NCBI RefSeq assembly: GCF_017654505.1
Contig: NC_054549.1
Coordinates: 29,809,854-29,873,853 of the forward strand
Direction of reading: 5' to 3'
Origin: Polyodon spathula
Taxonomy: Eukaryota > Chordata > Actinopteri > Acipenseriformes > Polyodontidae
Length of the DNA stretch: 64,000 bases
Part shown: positions 11,089-25,200 of the stretch, in pieces
Numbering within the stretch: the stretch's first letter is position 1
How the letters are laid out: the number at the start of each line of letters is the position of its first letter
The notes under the pieces: model-generated
Told to the model about the DNA's origin: nothing
What the model saw: only the letters and a program-made list of their open reading frames with translations
The model's database searches: none
Position numbers and translations under genes: made by a program

Positions 11089-11697
11089 TGTCACAGAGAC
11101 GGCCGAAGTGGGCGGCGTCAGAACCAGGAAAAGGAATGAAATACACAAAACACAGGACAGATGAAATGAAATGAAATGATGATGGCGCTTGCTTGCGCCG
11201 GTTTATTGCAAAATAAAAGGGTTGAACAAACAAACAGAAAAAGGACACGGCACTGGTAGCCAAAATAAAACAGACAAACAAAAACGGACTAATACTTAAC
11301 AAAAACGGTGAGCAGCTAGACACACTAACAAACAAGGTGAGTTTTAAATAAACAAGTATCGTGCTGGTCCCACCAGCACGTAATAGCAATTGAAATATCT
11401 AACTCTTTATCCTCCTCTCTCTCCCGTTCCCTACTCACCGAACACTCAACAACCAGTATGTGCAACGTGATTGTGCTGGGATTCAATTACCAATTAATTA
11501 ACAAGCACGTGAATTAATAAAGTGCAATTCCCCGTGCTCACATATTACTACATTTTACTTGCACGTGAAGTGCTGTGCAATCCTCGTGCCTAAATACACA
11601 TATACATTTTTAAACACTCGTGTTGTTTATATCCCGTGTACCAATGTCTATACACCAACATTTAAACACACCACACGACACAGGGGCGGGCACTTTG
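11089..11697 (-). repeat. 5' LTR of the minus-strand element
   Basis: Starts tgtcacagagacggccgaag like the 7441 copy and ends at ...gggcactttg. The last bases of the LTR (expected ...CA) are degraded. It contains the same hairpin at 11360-11380. A segment near 11540-11565 that is missing from the other LTR is present in the solo LTR at 18027. Confidence 0.85.
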
Positions 11698-13494
11698 ACG
11701 TCTTTCATGGAGGACCTAGCCTCAACTGACTGGCCTGTTCTCCGAGGCACAGGGTAGGCATTGAGGGGGGCAAGAAGGCCTGCTGCTGCTGGAGAAGGCT
11801 GTCCTTGTGGGCAGCAGGGTTGGGAGAGCAGGGATCATAGGCCTTCTCTGTCCTGACAGGGGAGTTCAGGAGAAATGTTGCTGAGGTCATGAGAGGGCCT
11901 GTTTCCTGTGACATTTCAGAACAATGAAAACACATCAGGGGCTGTTTGGGTTAGAGAATGGACTGTGGACTAAATATTTTTGGCAGGTATTTTGCTTTTA
12001 CACATCTGGTTCAGGGACTTCTTGTTTAAAAAATGGGTAAAAAAACATTAAAAACCACAACAGTATGCAATAGCCCTTTCAAAACGTATTGTGCTCAAAT
12101 GTCACATGCCTATCTATCTGTCTGTCTGTCTATATATCTATCTGTCTATCTATCTATCTATCTATTGTTTATCTGTAATTAACTAACTGTTTTTTAAACA
12201 TTTTTTAATAGATTTCATTCTTGCTGTGAAAAGTTTTCAAAAAAAGTTTGTTACCATATTATTGATATATTGTCTGTAAATCTCCATATCAAAGAAACAA
12301 TACAGTACAGTTTCCTATGCTATTTACTGTAGTATAATATCAGACATTGTAGTGTTTTTGGACTGGACTGTAGTAATTTTTAGTATGGGCCATTAGTTGC
12401 TAATCTGCATGTGATAATTCCTCCGAGGTTCTAATGGTGTTCTCTTGAAATTAAGCACTTACATACTGACAGAAAAATACATACATACATACATACACAT
12501 GTGACTACGCGTTGACCCATGCATTACACAGCATTATAAATACAAATAAATAAAAAAAACACACACATTTTGACAGAAGCAAAAGGTTTATATATACAGA
12601 TGTGTACTATATAAAACACACATGTTCAAACTGTGTATCTTCATGTATTAATTGAACGTATTACTATTGTTATTGTTAACTTGTATTTGATTCAGGTCTT
12701 AAGTATTGTCAGCCTAAGTGTCAAAAAGAACCAAATCCCAAGAACTATTGAGGTTTTTGGTATCATCCTGATAGCTTTCTTTAATTGATTGTCAGTGAAG
12801 GTGTCATGTTTAGCTGTGCTATGCTATTATTCAGGTTGCCTGTGAAATTTAAGTGTTACAGCTCTATTACAGGTACGCTGGCCTCTTCCTGGGGAGTCAA
12901 TATCACAATTTATCTTGAGTGTGCTGATCTTTAATAAAGTGTGAGAAGGGTAACTTTGGAGGAGCAAGAGCTAGGAGTCTGAGAATGAAGGATGGCGCCT
13001 GATCACATCCTATTAACATTTTCAATTAACCCTTTGTAGGAGATGGGCTTTTCACAGGTCAGCCCCCCTCTGCATATTTGTGTTTATTTACAATCCAGAT
13101 GCTGCACTAAAAGTGTTAGACTTCTACATTTAAATAAATGTATAGTACCAAAAGTCTACATTAACACTTGCACACAAACAACCTTTCTTCAGTTCTACGG
13201 AAACAGTGTGAATTGTATTGGTGCCAGTGTGTCTGTGATCCTGTTAGTCAAAGCTGAAGCATTTCTGGTGCAAAAGCATGGGACAACTGTAGCATGGATT
13301 TTTCATGTTCAAATATGACTATTCAAATATCATTTTATTGTTAAATATCTGAAAAAAAGTGTTGGAAATATCACTGTAATATAGTAGAGGAATAAAATGA
13401 ATCTCATTACCCCACTCTGCTGTGCTGTAGGATTTGTTTGATTTGATTTAATCTGTCAATTTGCACACACAGACTTCTTTCATTATCCTATTAG
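11698..13494. other. non-coding stretch
   Basis: No exon recognised. It holds tetranucleotide repeats near 12110-12165 (tctg/tcta) and 12478-12497 (atac). Confidence 0.45.
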
Positions 13495-13681
13495 AGGGCT
13501 CTCCAATCCTGGTCTTGCAGGTTTTATAGGTGTCTTTATGTCTTCAGTGGCTATAGAGCTGGAACACATGTTAATCTTGACTAATTAAGCCAATAATTGG
13601 TGCAATTAAGTAACTGAGAGCTCAGTAGAAACAAAAATCAGAAGACCTTGTGGCTCTCCAGGGCCAGGGTTGGAGTCCCCT
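13495..13681. mobile_element. MITE-like repeat with inverted ends
   Basis: The left end (agggctctccaatcctgg) and right end (ccagggttggagtcccct) are imperfect inverted repeats. The interior is AT-rich and non-coding. This type of element (single-gene-free, inverted ends, about 190 bp) is common in fish and other vertebrates. The superfamily is not clear. Confidence 0.6.
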
Positions 13682-14114
13682 GTCCTAATATAGACACATT
13701 TGGTGAATATGGTCATTTTGACCTCTGAAGTATGCACAGTAATTGTGTACCATTTTCCAATTCCTTTGCATGTTACTTTGCTTTACTACACTTCGCTGTG
13801 CTTTTACCTCAGAACAGCACAGTAAATGTTTTTATAAGATGGTTTGCCACAGGCGGTGTTAAAGTTATTGTAACTGTACCTGACCTGTTGACAGGTGCAA
13901 TGTGAATGAACATGTGGATTACTGGATATAAATACACTTAAAAATACTTCACACATTTAAACAACCGTGGCCTCTTATCCACACAGCATTCCACAAACTG
14001 GAAACCATTTCCTGCCAATTTGGTTCTGTAATTGGATACCAATTAGCTCCCCCGCTGTGGCTGGCTGGAAGAATTGTAATAGCCTGGAGTGATATGAATT
14101 GAGGGCTGCACTGC

Positions 14115-14218
<104 letters not shown>

Positions 14219-14690
14219 GTCCTTATGAAAATGGTACTATTGAGGATATCATTATAATACCAAGGTCATAGCTTGCAGACCATCACGTTACCAGCTAATG
14301 TAATTGATTTGAGAGAAATCTTTTCTGATATCGTATCGTGGTACTACAATGGATTACCCATATTGGGCGTATTGGAATGTGCAAATTATTGTAATACCAT
14401 TGGCACATCAAAATATTCTATGTTAATACCACTGGAAATCATAGGGTACTTCATATTGTGTAAAAGGAATGATGAAGCACAGTAAAGACATATAAAAGAT
14501 CTTAGTAAACTGTAACACGGAGGTGCTGAGTTATCATGTATAGACATACCTGAATTGTTACTTTAAGAACTTTGCCTAACAGATTCACAGAAGCAGTGTG
14601 CTAAACATATGTTACTGCTGCACATTGGTTTTCACCAATTTTTTGACAATATTTGATGCTACCTATTATGTATTATGTATTATTACGAAT

Positions 14691-14830
14691 TTGTCATTTA
14701 GCAGACGCTTTTATCCAAAGCGACTTAGAGACTTGGGGGTGAACTAGACATCACGATTGCTGCTGCAGCGTCGCCGCTTACAATAAGACCTCAGTTTTAC
14801 ATCTCATCCGACGATGTGTTTGAGCTTGTA
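14691..14830 (+). mobile_element. dispersed fish repeat (SINE/DNA-element type)
   Basis: Contains cttttatccaaagcgactta preceded by atttagcagacg, a phrase found dispersed in very many actinopterygian genomes. This supports a ray-finned fish origin. The boundaries are approximate. Confidence 0.6.
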
Positions 14831-15489
14831 TTTAAGAATGTGTGACTCTTAAAAAGAGTGTTTGTATTCAAGTGTAAATGTAAGCCATGTGTAATGTATA
14901 TAGTTTTTGTGTGTATATCAGCTTGTGTTTGTGCTTGTATGTGAGTGTCAGTGTTCATGGTGCACATCTGTAGGTGTTAATTTATAGTCACACACACACG
15001 TTAACACATGCAGACACAAAGCACATAGTATTGTATTTGTAGTGTTAGTATGTGAAAATGCAAAACTATTGCACAGATTTACCATGGTACTCATCTCCAG
15101 TGGCTTCTGTGAAGAATCGTTGATATATACATATTGCAGGTGAACTCATATGACTTCTAACGGAATACCATTGGAAAGATAAAGTTCCGAAATTGTGCAT
15201 AGATTTTCTTGGCATACTGAAAATGCAGTGCAGCCACAAATCAAATCCTTTGGACTACTAATGGTATAAAAGCCTTTTAATGACATGGATTTGCAAAGTT
15301 TAAATATTAACTGAGTTAAAGAAACGGCTAATAAAATTAAATACAATAAATAAATGGGCCATTATTTATTTACTCTAGAGCAGGTTTTATAAGGGAGAAA
15401 GAGAAAGGCTCTTCATGTTACTTGACACAAAGTATAGGTTTGCAGTGAAAGATGTACCTTAATGAATTACTCTACCAACTTTGACTTTA

Positions 15490-15593
15490 AGTGTAAAGGG
15501 AACACTCGAGTCACGGTCGCAAAAGACTCGGACTTGACCTTGTGTGACTCGGACTCGGACTCGAGGTTTGATGACTCGACTACAAGTCTGATG

Positions 15594-15627
<34 letters not shown>

Positions 15628-15630
15628 CAC
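15490..15630. repeat. gactcggactcg-rich repeat with TG microsatellite
   Basis: Several gactcg and ggactcg words occur at 15500-15590, followed by a TA/TG microsatellite at 15594-15627. It looks like a degenerate dispersed repeat. The family is not identified. Confidence 0.5.
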
Positions 15631-18026
15631 ATATATTACTAGTATGCGGTTCTGCGGTTCTGTAATGTCAAGTTTTTAAAATTCTGTCATGTAATTGTTG
15701 TACCTGCACAAGACAACATTTGTGGCACTATTAATACAGTATTTTGAACATCTGCAGGTGATTTATAATCCATTTTAATTTCTTGTTTAAACTCACCTAA
15801 TTCTTTTCCAATTCTGAACTGTGCATTTTGTTTGAATGTATTTCTGAAGTGTACTTGTTGTATGTAGAGATGCTCTGTTTCTTTCTTGGTTAGACAGTGA
15901 AGCTGTTTAAGATTAAATTAGTCCTGGACAGTCAGGTTAACAGCCACGTTGTTTGTCATCGAATGATAGGGCTTTTCCATTCACCAGGTAATTATCTTTA
16001 TAAGGATCGTATCTTAAACACATAGTAGCTCTAGAAGCTGGAGTGTTGGTAGATAAGTATAGCATATCAAATAGACGACAGGCTGTTAGATATGATTTTT
16101 ATACACTGGATGATTTAATAGACTGGAGCAGGCTACCCAGTTCATGATAACTCACAGTCTGTCTTTATTATTCTAATGCGTTGTATTCCGATATTCAGCC
16201 AAGCTTCTCTACCACATGAAAAAAAGTATTTTATTAGGTCACAGTGACTGTTTTGTTAAGAGTTTAATTGTCAAGAGGTACAATATCTAAATAAAAATAC
16301 AATTTGTTTTAGAAAAATTGTGTGTGTGTGTTTTTGTTTTAGTTTTTTTAAATCATTTTGGATGCAGGACTGTTTGGCCTGGTGCTGTTTAAGGAATAGA
16401 TTATGAGATACGATTGAATAGATAAGATTGCAGATATCCACACGCATTTCAGAGCTGCTGGTACAGTAGATGGTGTAGATGATAACCAGCATGTTGTGAT
16501 GCAGATAGGTGGGCCCAGGCAACATCCTGGCACCTCTGCACACCATGTAGGCAAAGGTAAAGCTGGTCCTAGATTTTTGCTACTGAGAAATGAAAACCAC
16601 TTTTGTTTAAGACTCTAGTAGCTTGTGGGGCATCCAAATCCCCTTATTTCTACACACAATCACTGCAGTCAAGTGTTGTCCAGGGTCCTAATTAACTCAG
16701 TTTTCCACTTCAGACGTCCCCCTGTGAGGGGTAGGGGAATAGGGCAGCAGTGGCTAACTGGCTCCTTGTGTATGCCAGACAGCCAGGGAGCAAGGGGTCG
16801 GGCTTCCTGAGGATAAAGCCATTACAGTGACAGAGAGGCATTTGTGTGGCTGTTTCTCTGCCTGAGTTTCTGTACTGGTGTGATGGCCCTGGCATCAGAC
16901 TTAAACACAGACCTCTAAGAGGAATATAGCTCATGTGAGTCCAGTGATGATAAAACAGTTGTCTGTGCTTTTATCTTATCTTACTATTGAGAACCTAAGC
17001 ATTCGATGGTGACTTTTGTGGCCATTTATGTATGTCTCTCTATGTTTGGGCCTCTCAGCAACTTTTTTTTTTTTTTTTTTTTTTTTACTGTATTGAACAG
17101 TGACAGGGGGGTCAGCCTTTCTTCTTATCTTAAAAATGTAATAGTTAATCAATCTCCAATGAGGCATGCGGTGTCTAGTAGGTAATTCTGTCTGTCAGGA
17201 ATGGTAGGAGGCGAGGCCCAAGGCTCTTAATGTGCTGCATGTAAAAGGCGTCTATAATTAGATTAAACGGCTAATTACTGGACTTTTTATCAGTAGTTTT
17301 TAATTTTTCTTAAAGCAAAAATGACTAACGTACAAAAATACAAATGTTCAAGAACCGTGCAAAAGTGCACAATTCCATTACGATTTTGTTCTAGCTTGTC
17401 TGAGAATTCAAATCTGTCAGGCAACAACCCTAGATCCTGGCAGAACATTTTTTTTTAGTATATATGTTGAGATGGTGTACAGCAAATTCTCAGACTTTTT
17501 GGTATTTCCAAAACCCTATTTCTGCTTTCCAAAGTGTGGCCCAGGTCCTTATATTAGGCGCAAGGAATAAGTAATTGTGTACTAATATTTCTTGCTTAAG
17601 TTTTGAGTTATGCATCTAACGTTTGTTTCCCAGGTGTAGCATTGTGTATAACAAGTCATGCCAGTTTGAACTTTCCTATAAATTTTCCACCCTCCATTGT
17701 GCTGTGCGCTAGAGAGAAAGTGGGTTGTGGCTGTAACAGTTTTGTAGTGCTTTAAATTGGCATTAGTCACACTGTGAAATTAACATGTTAATACTTGTTG
17801 AGAAAGCTTGTTATAATTTTATAATGACTTCCAGCATTTAATCATTGGTATACAATAGAGTGACACCAAGCATGACTTCCCATATACTGCATGACATACA
17901 TGCATGAGCTCCAGAATGGCCCAGAGAAGCACACTGAACATCCAAAATCTGAACATCCAAAATATGTCATTGTGACTGAAACACACTTGCAAGTGGGGAG
18001 AGGACAGCTTTAATACATTACAGGAT
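15631..18026. other. non-coding stretch
   Basis: Only short unsupported frames. A TG repeat lies near 16319-16331 and a T run at about 17062-17086. No exon recognised. Confidence 0.45.
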
Positions 18027-18574
18027 TGTGGCAAAGTGCCCGCCCCTGTGTGTATTTTGTGTTGTGTGTTAATGTTGGTGTATAGTCATTGGTAAATGGG
18101 ATATAAACAGGTCTGTGTAACACGAGTGTTTAAAATGTATATGTGTATTTAGGCACGAGGATTGCACAGCACTTCACGTGCAAGTAAAATTTAATATGTG
18201 AGCACGGGGAATTGCAATGCAGTTGTACCATGACTTCAGTTGAATGATTGATTAGCAATCGAGTCTCGGTGCAGCTGCATAAAAACTGCATGTTTTCACC
18301 CACTCGGGGTTGTGTGTTCGGTGAGTGGAGAACGGGATTGGAGACGGAGGTAATAAATAATAAACTAATAACAAAAGTTAAAATATCTTCTCACCATGTT
18401 TTGTGTAGTGTTAGTCCGTTTTGTCTCTCTTGTTTTGGCGAATGTGCCGTGTCCTGTGTTTTTGTTTGTTACAAACCTTTTGTTTACTGTCTGTTCATTC
18501 ATTAAATCTCTGTCGTTTATTTTCTGGTTCCTGTTTCTGGTCTGCCGTCCCCAGCTCCGGCTGTCTTTGTGACA
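18027..18574 (+). mobile_element. solo LTR related to the 7441-11697 element
   Basis: Begins tgtggcaaagtgcccgcccc and ends ggctgtctttgtgaca, i.e. TG...CA. Its first half is the reverse complement of the distal half of the LTRs at 7441 and 11089 (shared words include aaagtgcccgcccctg and aggcacgaggattgcacagc). Its middle differs and it lacks their hairpin. No internal region follows, so it is a solo LTR of a diverged subfamily in the opposite orientation. Flanks aggat and tggat match at four of five bases, so a target duplication is possible but not exact. Confidence 0.8.
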
Positions 18575-21500
18575 TGGATACATGTCAAGGATTTCATTTG
18601 TATAAAAAATTAAAGTGATATCTTTTTATTAAACATCAAATATTAAAACTATATATATGTTAAACTTTTAACAAAACAATCACCATTGCTAAACTGGTGT
18701 TCTAAACATCAAAAGTGTGACTTTAATTTACTAGTTTCTTACAGTCCTAAACATCATTCTCTCATTGTTTTATCAGTGGTTAAGTCAAATATAATTATTT
18801 GTTTGAAATAAATAAGTAACCTTAGTAAATAGAGGTATTTATTTAACTAAAGACATCATGAAGCAATCCTTTGTTGTTTTTCAAAAAGGGAGATACCTCA
18901 TCAATATTCTCAGGAGTTTACATGAAGTACAAGTAACTTGAAATACATGTTATGCTGGCTAACTGATATTAAAAACAAATTTAACGTGACAGACACATGC
19001 CTCTGATATGTTATGAGGTGTTTATTTCATGTAAAATAAAGCTGTTGTTCAGTAGTGTGCATGCATTATTTTAAAACATTTTCCTAGCTGTCATTTTAAA
19101 TATTTCTCAGTCATTCTGTAGTTGTGAGACTGGAAAGCGTAGGCATTAGCAAAAATTCTTAAGGGTATTAGAATCTAGGCCCTAAAGTCTGTTTTTTGTA
19201 TGACTTGTGCTTTATGAGTTTTGACCACAACAGTTTAACCAAATTTACCCACGTGTTGCTACACTTAATGTACCTGTCATTTGTCTTTTCGTTGTTCGCA
19301 TCCTGACAACTTTTTACACTTATAGCTTTAAAGTCTGTTTCAAATTGGCCACTCTAGTGCACCGGGGTTTTGAGATCTGTCCTCTAAATCACTGCAGGAA
19401 GAGCTCAAAAAAATAACATAACATAACAACAAGGGCTCTTGCTGTGTTACCTGTTTGACAATAATCCTTACACTATCAGTGCCCTAGAGCAAAACAGTTT
19501 TGAAACTTAAAGTATAAGTTATAAGTGTAAAAGATTGCCTGGATGTTAACAATGAAAAGAACAATTACAGGTACGTTATTTAAACAGCTGTAGCAACATG
19601 GGATGTGTATTGCTGTATTTTTCGGAACCCGCCACTTACTCTTTAACTGTCCAGCAGTTTGACATAGAGGAGAAGCTCCTCTTTAGTGTTGTACAGTACC
19701 TTCAAAGGCTTTTGGAAGTGAAGACGCATAAGTACAAAAAGTAAGAAATCAGTGCCGTGCAGTTAGATTGCATGGAAAAAAAGTTCTACTTATGTTAAAC
19801 AGAAGGTGTAAATAATGATCTTAAATGGTTGATAAAATGTGATTATAGCACAACTTGTACAGTTGTTTGATTCAGGGTGTTTTAAATTGGTATGTTCTTA
19901 TATAAAGAAACATTGGAATTCCGTTAACAAATATCAATAGAGCAGTTTCAATAGTTGACCACCAAGTGGTGCTGTGTAAAAATCAAATCAGAATCCAAGG
20001 CAAATGATACTAGCTGAAAGGGGAAGGGATTTTAGCTACAAATCACATCCCTTTAAATATTCTTGACTAAGAACATTCATAAACATGTCCTACTATATTA
20101 ATTGTTTGAAACAGACCTTTATTTCCTGTGAGTACTGCATTGTGCTTAATAGACATAACACAGGGAGTTACAATCTGTCAATCTGTCACAGGGGGTGTGT
20201 CTAACAAGTCAATTGTTATCAGTGTTGTATCTTGGTAAACCATAGGCACTGAAGCATATGAATATTGAACTATTTTTAAAAAACTGAACGCATTTGGGAT
20301 AAAGCTCCTAGCACAGTCTATCAGAAGCCAATAAACATGTAGAAACATTTTGTGATGGTGGTCCACTATGAAAGGCGCTATATAAAATAAAGATTGATTG
20401 ATTGATTTTGTTAATTAGCGTTGTGCTATACTGTAGGTCTATGAGAGCCAATCAATATGTTGGACTTCCGGACCCAAACAACAGAAGCCAGGTGAGGCAA
20501 CCTAAGTGATTACAATTACTGCAATTTCTGCTGATTTACAGAGAGGTGCATTTTAAAAAACGAGAACCAAACACTGGTCGACTGAGCTAAGCTTTAATGC
20601 GAGTGTTTAACGTGTGCTTCCATTAGAGCAGGTGTTAACCTCTTAGTCACTTACTTGATTACAGCTCGACCGGTTTGCTTAAAGTCAACACAAGCCCAAA
20701 AACTGATAGCAAGTGCGGTTCCATTTCTTGCCATCTGCTGTTGTTTCATATTCTGTATAAACCATGAGATATAGAAAGACAGATGGTGTTGTAGCCATCC
20801 TCTGTACGTGTTTTATCATACCTGATTAATATAGCCGCTATTTGTCTGGAGGAAGGTTCCATTATCAACATTAATAACAGCAGAGCACACAACATTTCTT
20901 GACGGGTGGCAACCTTATGTTGCAAACTGGCCAATCTGCTCTATAAGCACTCTGAATATAGTTGTATGAGTAGCAATTTAAATTAAATCTCTGCATTATT
21001 TACAATGTAACAATAACGATAAAACAGACAGGGGTTAGTCTGTGATTCACGCCTTTAAAATGTAATTGCAGACAGTTACACCAGAATGATTCATTGAGGT
21101 ATATGAAAGAGCTTAAAGATCTGCTTTAACAAGATGAACTGTTAACAATGAGAATTAGGAAGGTGTGCTCACCTCCGCATGCAACAAAATTCAGAAAAGA
21201 GAAAGCCCCCCCCAGCTGACTACCTTTACACAGCATGGGTTATTCTGTTTGTAAAGAGTTAGTCATATATATGCAATTAGTGCTAAAAAATGCACATTCA
21301 AGGCCTGCCTGGAAAGACAAACTGCCCTGAAATGACCCACTAACCAGAATTTTGCACAGCTATACCTTGAACTTTACCACAGTCATGCTTGACTTATGAA
21401 AATATTACAAGTTGTAATATTCATGGGATGACAAGGCAATTATAGCAGGCATCTATTGTAGGGCTCTAACTTACGTCAAAGCAGATCATCACGTTATCAA

Positions 21501-21959
21501 ATCGATTGTGTGACTTGATTGTACAACACAGCAAATTAGCCTGCTATTGTATTTATAATATGTTGTGCATTTGGAATTTAGGAAAGAGGAAACTGTTTGT
21601 TCAGGTTTTTTTATTGTACTTGCATACAGATACACAGAACACCCTGAAGAGATTTAGGAACTTGGACATGTTGTCGACTTTCTATAAGGCAGCCTGTTCT
21701 CTCCAGTTACACATTGCAGGGTTACAGGAGCATCACCAGGGCAAGGGCAGGAGGTCAACAGATTCCTTTTTTTTGCATTCACAAGGCATTCATTTAGTAA
21801 AATAAGTTTACATTTAAAAGTTGGATTTACATTATATTATTCTGTTCTTCTTCAGTCCGCCAAAGCTGATTAATTCTGTTGTGTGTTTAAATATTCAAGC
21901 CAAGACATGTATTTTCAGTGTCACATTCATAATGTTGGTCTCCATTTCAATTGTTTGAA

Positions 21960-21994
<35 letters not shown>

Positions 21995-24900
21995 GCGGAA
22001 TGTAAGTATGTTAACTTGGGTTCAAATAACAAGCATTTCATTTGACAGCATATTAACTGATTGGCTGCACTCTAACACCGGTCTAAGACTTTAAGCAATA
22101 CAGTTGAATGGCATTGCTAATGCATTGACTTCACTTAGTGTTTTGTAACTGCAGCTGCTGCACTGTTAACTGCACATGTTACAATGCACATATCCAGAGT
22201 CTTAAACTACAGTATAATTTAATAAATATTCTATTGATTTCTTATGTATTCACATATACATTACATATGTATATATTTATGCATACTGCATACTGAAATA
22301 TGTACCTGTTCATGACGAGTAACTGTTAGTTCAGTTCATTACATTTTAACATGAGCGTGGAGTCTGTCATACACAGCTGTTAATGAATTCAATATGAATA
22401 GGGAATCACATGTTCGTTCAGACACAATTACATTTAAATTACTGTCAAGTCTCTTTAGCATTACCGTTAAAGTTTGGGTTGCAGATAATTACAATAAAAA
22501 AAAAAGAAGAAAACATCATTAGTCTGAATGCCTTGCTTTAGTCCACTCCCCAGAGGCTTTATTTTTCCTGGCTCGGATTCCGTCTCATTCCAGCGAGGCA
22601 GGATCAGCAGGAATTGTGCACTAGTGTTAGTCAGCCCGCTCAACTGAAAGTGATGACTCAAGAGTTTAATTTGTTAATAAAGTTAAAAATAGTGATCACC
22701 CTAATTTACACAAAGCAAATACTCTTCTTCAGTATAGCACTGAACATTAAAAATACAGTTGGCGGAATGTGGGCGTGGTCGCTTTATAATGAAACAGAAA
22801 CATTCTAAAAGAGCCTAAAGAGTATCTTTACACTTCATATTCTTAGTTTTTTTCAACATCACATCATCAACTGTTATGCAGTTAGTTGGCTGTAAAACAG
22901 CTAAGAGTTCGAAGGGTTTGAAAGAGACAGTGGGTGCACCACTAATCAAAGCCTCTGCTATCCAGACTGCAGTGAAAGTAAGGGATCGTTGTGTCACATG
23001 TGTTTAAGAAAAGCCAAAAGTCCTTCCAATTTGTAAATGAAATCCAATTCATGGCCCCATGGATATTGATGAGATTTTCACAAGTCTTTACAGTGGACAG
23101 TCTCATTATTGCCTATTGCATAAACAGCATGGTCAGCCCTTGCTAATCTGTTTGTTGTGTGACGCTGTTAGAGCAACGTTTGGACATTAGTACGTGCACA
23201 GTGCAGATGATTTAATGCACATCAGCTGGGGAGACTAAAAAAAAAAGAGGTGAACTAAGAAAACATCTTTACAGCCACCTTAAGTCGATGCCTCAGCTGC
23301 TGAGTGCAAACTGGGCTTTTGAAAAATCTCCACAGGCGCTAATTGAAACTGGGAAAACAAACGTGAGACAAGGCTGGCTGGTGGTATAGCTGCAATAAAA
23401 TAAAATTTAAAAAAAAAACAAAAGGTCCAGCCAAACATTAGAGGTTGAGACACTGAACAACTGCGAACAAAGTTTTTATCTCGTTCAGCTATTGCTGTTT
23501 GTTGAAGAGAGAAAGAAAGAAGAAAGGGACCCCTGGGGAGTATAAGTGGAACTGTCACTTTAAAAAGAATGGAGGCCTTACATTTGAATAAATGCTTCAT
23601 TTATTTCTCTGCCATCATTCTTTCCAGCTATTAAACGCTATAAAAATGCTTCCATTGTAGAAAGTTGGCTGGGGACCATTCAGTGACTGCTGGGGGATTG
23701 TTGTGTGAAATTGCCATTTTGTGGTATATAACAGGAAGGGGGCTTATCAGGACCAGAATTTATTCTGACCCTGCTTCCTGCTCTGGGAGAATGGTTCATT
23801 GTCTAAAAGGGCAAATCATAAGGGTTACAGTTTAAGGTTGACTCCTGACCATGATAACTGCTGAACATCTGTACATTGCGGTCTTATGTCTGTTTTTGGG
23901 CTGTTTAGCGTCATGAACCATTACAAAACGATCTTCAGTGACACTACAATGACAATCAAATGATTAACTTCTCTGCAAAGAGGAAGGACAGCTATAATGG
24001 TCTTTGCCCTTGGAAGAATGGTACCACTGTGGTTTCATTTCTGAATTAAATGTGTACTTTTGTGCAAATTGTACTTTTATGGCGCTTGAACTGTTAAAAC
24101 TATTCTCTCTTGTAGGTAAACCAACATGAGGCTTCTATCTGGGCTTGCTGGGCTTGCTTTTTAGACCTATCTAAGACATAATTTGGAAAGTGTGGTGATA
24201 TATATGATGTGCTTTAGTTGGTTTGGTAGGAGTGCTGGCTTGGTCTGGCTGACTGGTTGTTTTTTTGTCTTGGCCATTCGTTTTAATATCCTTCTGAATA
24301 CAGTATAAATACAAGTGGTTTGAAAGAACACTTGTTTAGAGTGACCACCTGTCCATAGCATGTAGATTTACCATGTTAGACCACCTGCCTCTGAAGATTA
24401 CTTATTGATCTTTATGATCAGTGTTGGATCATTTATTTCTACTTTGCTTGTACTGGGCCTGGGATTGCTTCATCACAATGTAATGTAAATGACTAATTAA
24501 TCGGTGAGAATTTGCATTGCACTTTAACACCTTCAGCTGTATCACAAGCAAGAAGTAATAGAATTTTCAGAAAAAAAAAAAACACAACTCATTTCATAAG
24601 TATGGGGTTTGCAGTTTGCAGATACCACTGTGCCTGAATCTCCCTCTTTGTTGGGGTTTCTAAGTGTGATTATTCAAACAAAAACTGCCACCTTTCTTGT
24701 CTTCTTGTGGCTTTGAGTAAGGGAAATTGTTCCAGTTTTCTTTATTATCCAGTGTCCGGCTGTGATGGTGTGTATTGAAAAGGGTGTGGTGGTCCTCAAG
24801 GAGGACCGTTCTCCTGCTACACCCCCCGCCCTGCTGTGACAGACCCCCCTGTCTCCTCAGGAAGCCCCCCTGAGCATCTCAGATTAGTTGCACTATTTCC

Positions 24901-25200
24901 TGCCTCTTTACTGCAAGCCCACATTCTGCTGGCACTGGATATCCTGTACAAGGAGGCTCTGTTTCTGCTCTCTGACCTCCCAGTAACTCAATCTGGATTC
25001 AGTGCATGGCTACTGCACCTCAAGTCAGATTCCATCTACTGTACAACAACCTTCCAAATCGCATTTGAATTACCAAAATAATATGTACGTTACAGAAACA
25101 GTCAATAAAGCAGTAATATTAATTTAACAGTCTTAATTTTCTTTTCTTTTTTTTTTGGTGCATGCTGAGTCACACTGGGTCTACAGCTATGCTGCATATA
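18575..25200. other. non-coding stretch
   Basis: Large AT-rich region with a poly-T run at about 21964-21993 and scattered short frames. No exon with splice-site support was recognised. A frame near 24836-25081 was considered and rejected. Confidence 0.4.
20350..20408 (+). mobile_element. L2-type retroposon 3' tail
   Basis: Contains gaaaggcgctatataaaata followed by a gattgatt repeat. This resembles the conserved 3' tail shared by L2-clade LINEs and the SINEs that use them in fish. The 5' extent is unresolved. Confidence 0.6.

Larger units (their letters stand above)
7441..11697 (-). mobile_element. non-autonomous LTR retrotransposon with gag-like frame
   Basis: Two direct LTR copies (7441-8091 and 11089-11697) flank about 3 kb of internal DNA. 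On the minus strand the order is 5' LTR, a 2-nt spacer, a primer-binding site, a gag-like frame with a CCHC zinc knuckle, a GC-rich minisatellite region, a purine tract and the 3' LTR. No protease, reverse transcriptase, RNase H or integrase is visible, so it would depend on proteins supplied in trans. This matches the layout called TR-GAG, a terminal-repeat retrotransposon with a gag frame only. The LTRs are near-identical over their first 330 bases but differ by several indels further in. A clear target-site duplication was not found. Confidence 0.85.

Noticed and set aside
24836..25081. An 81-codon frame with a hydrophobic, alpha-helical-looking sequence
   Set aside because: Considered as a UBA7 upstream exon, but it matches no E1 segment I know and lacks clear splice sites.
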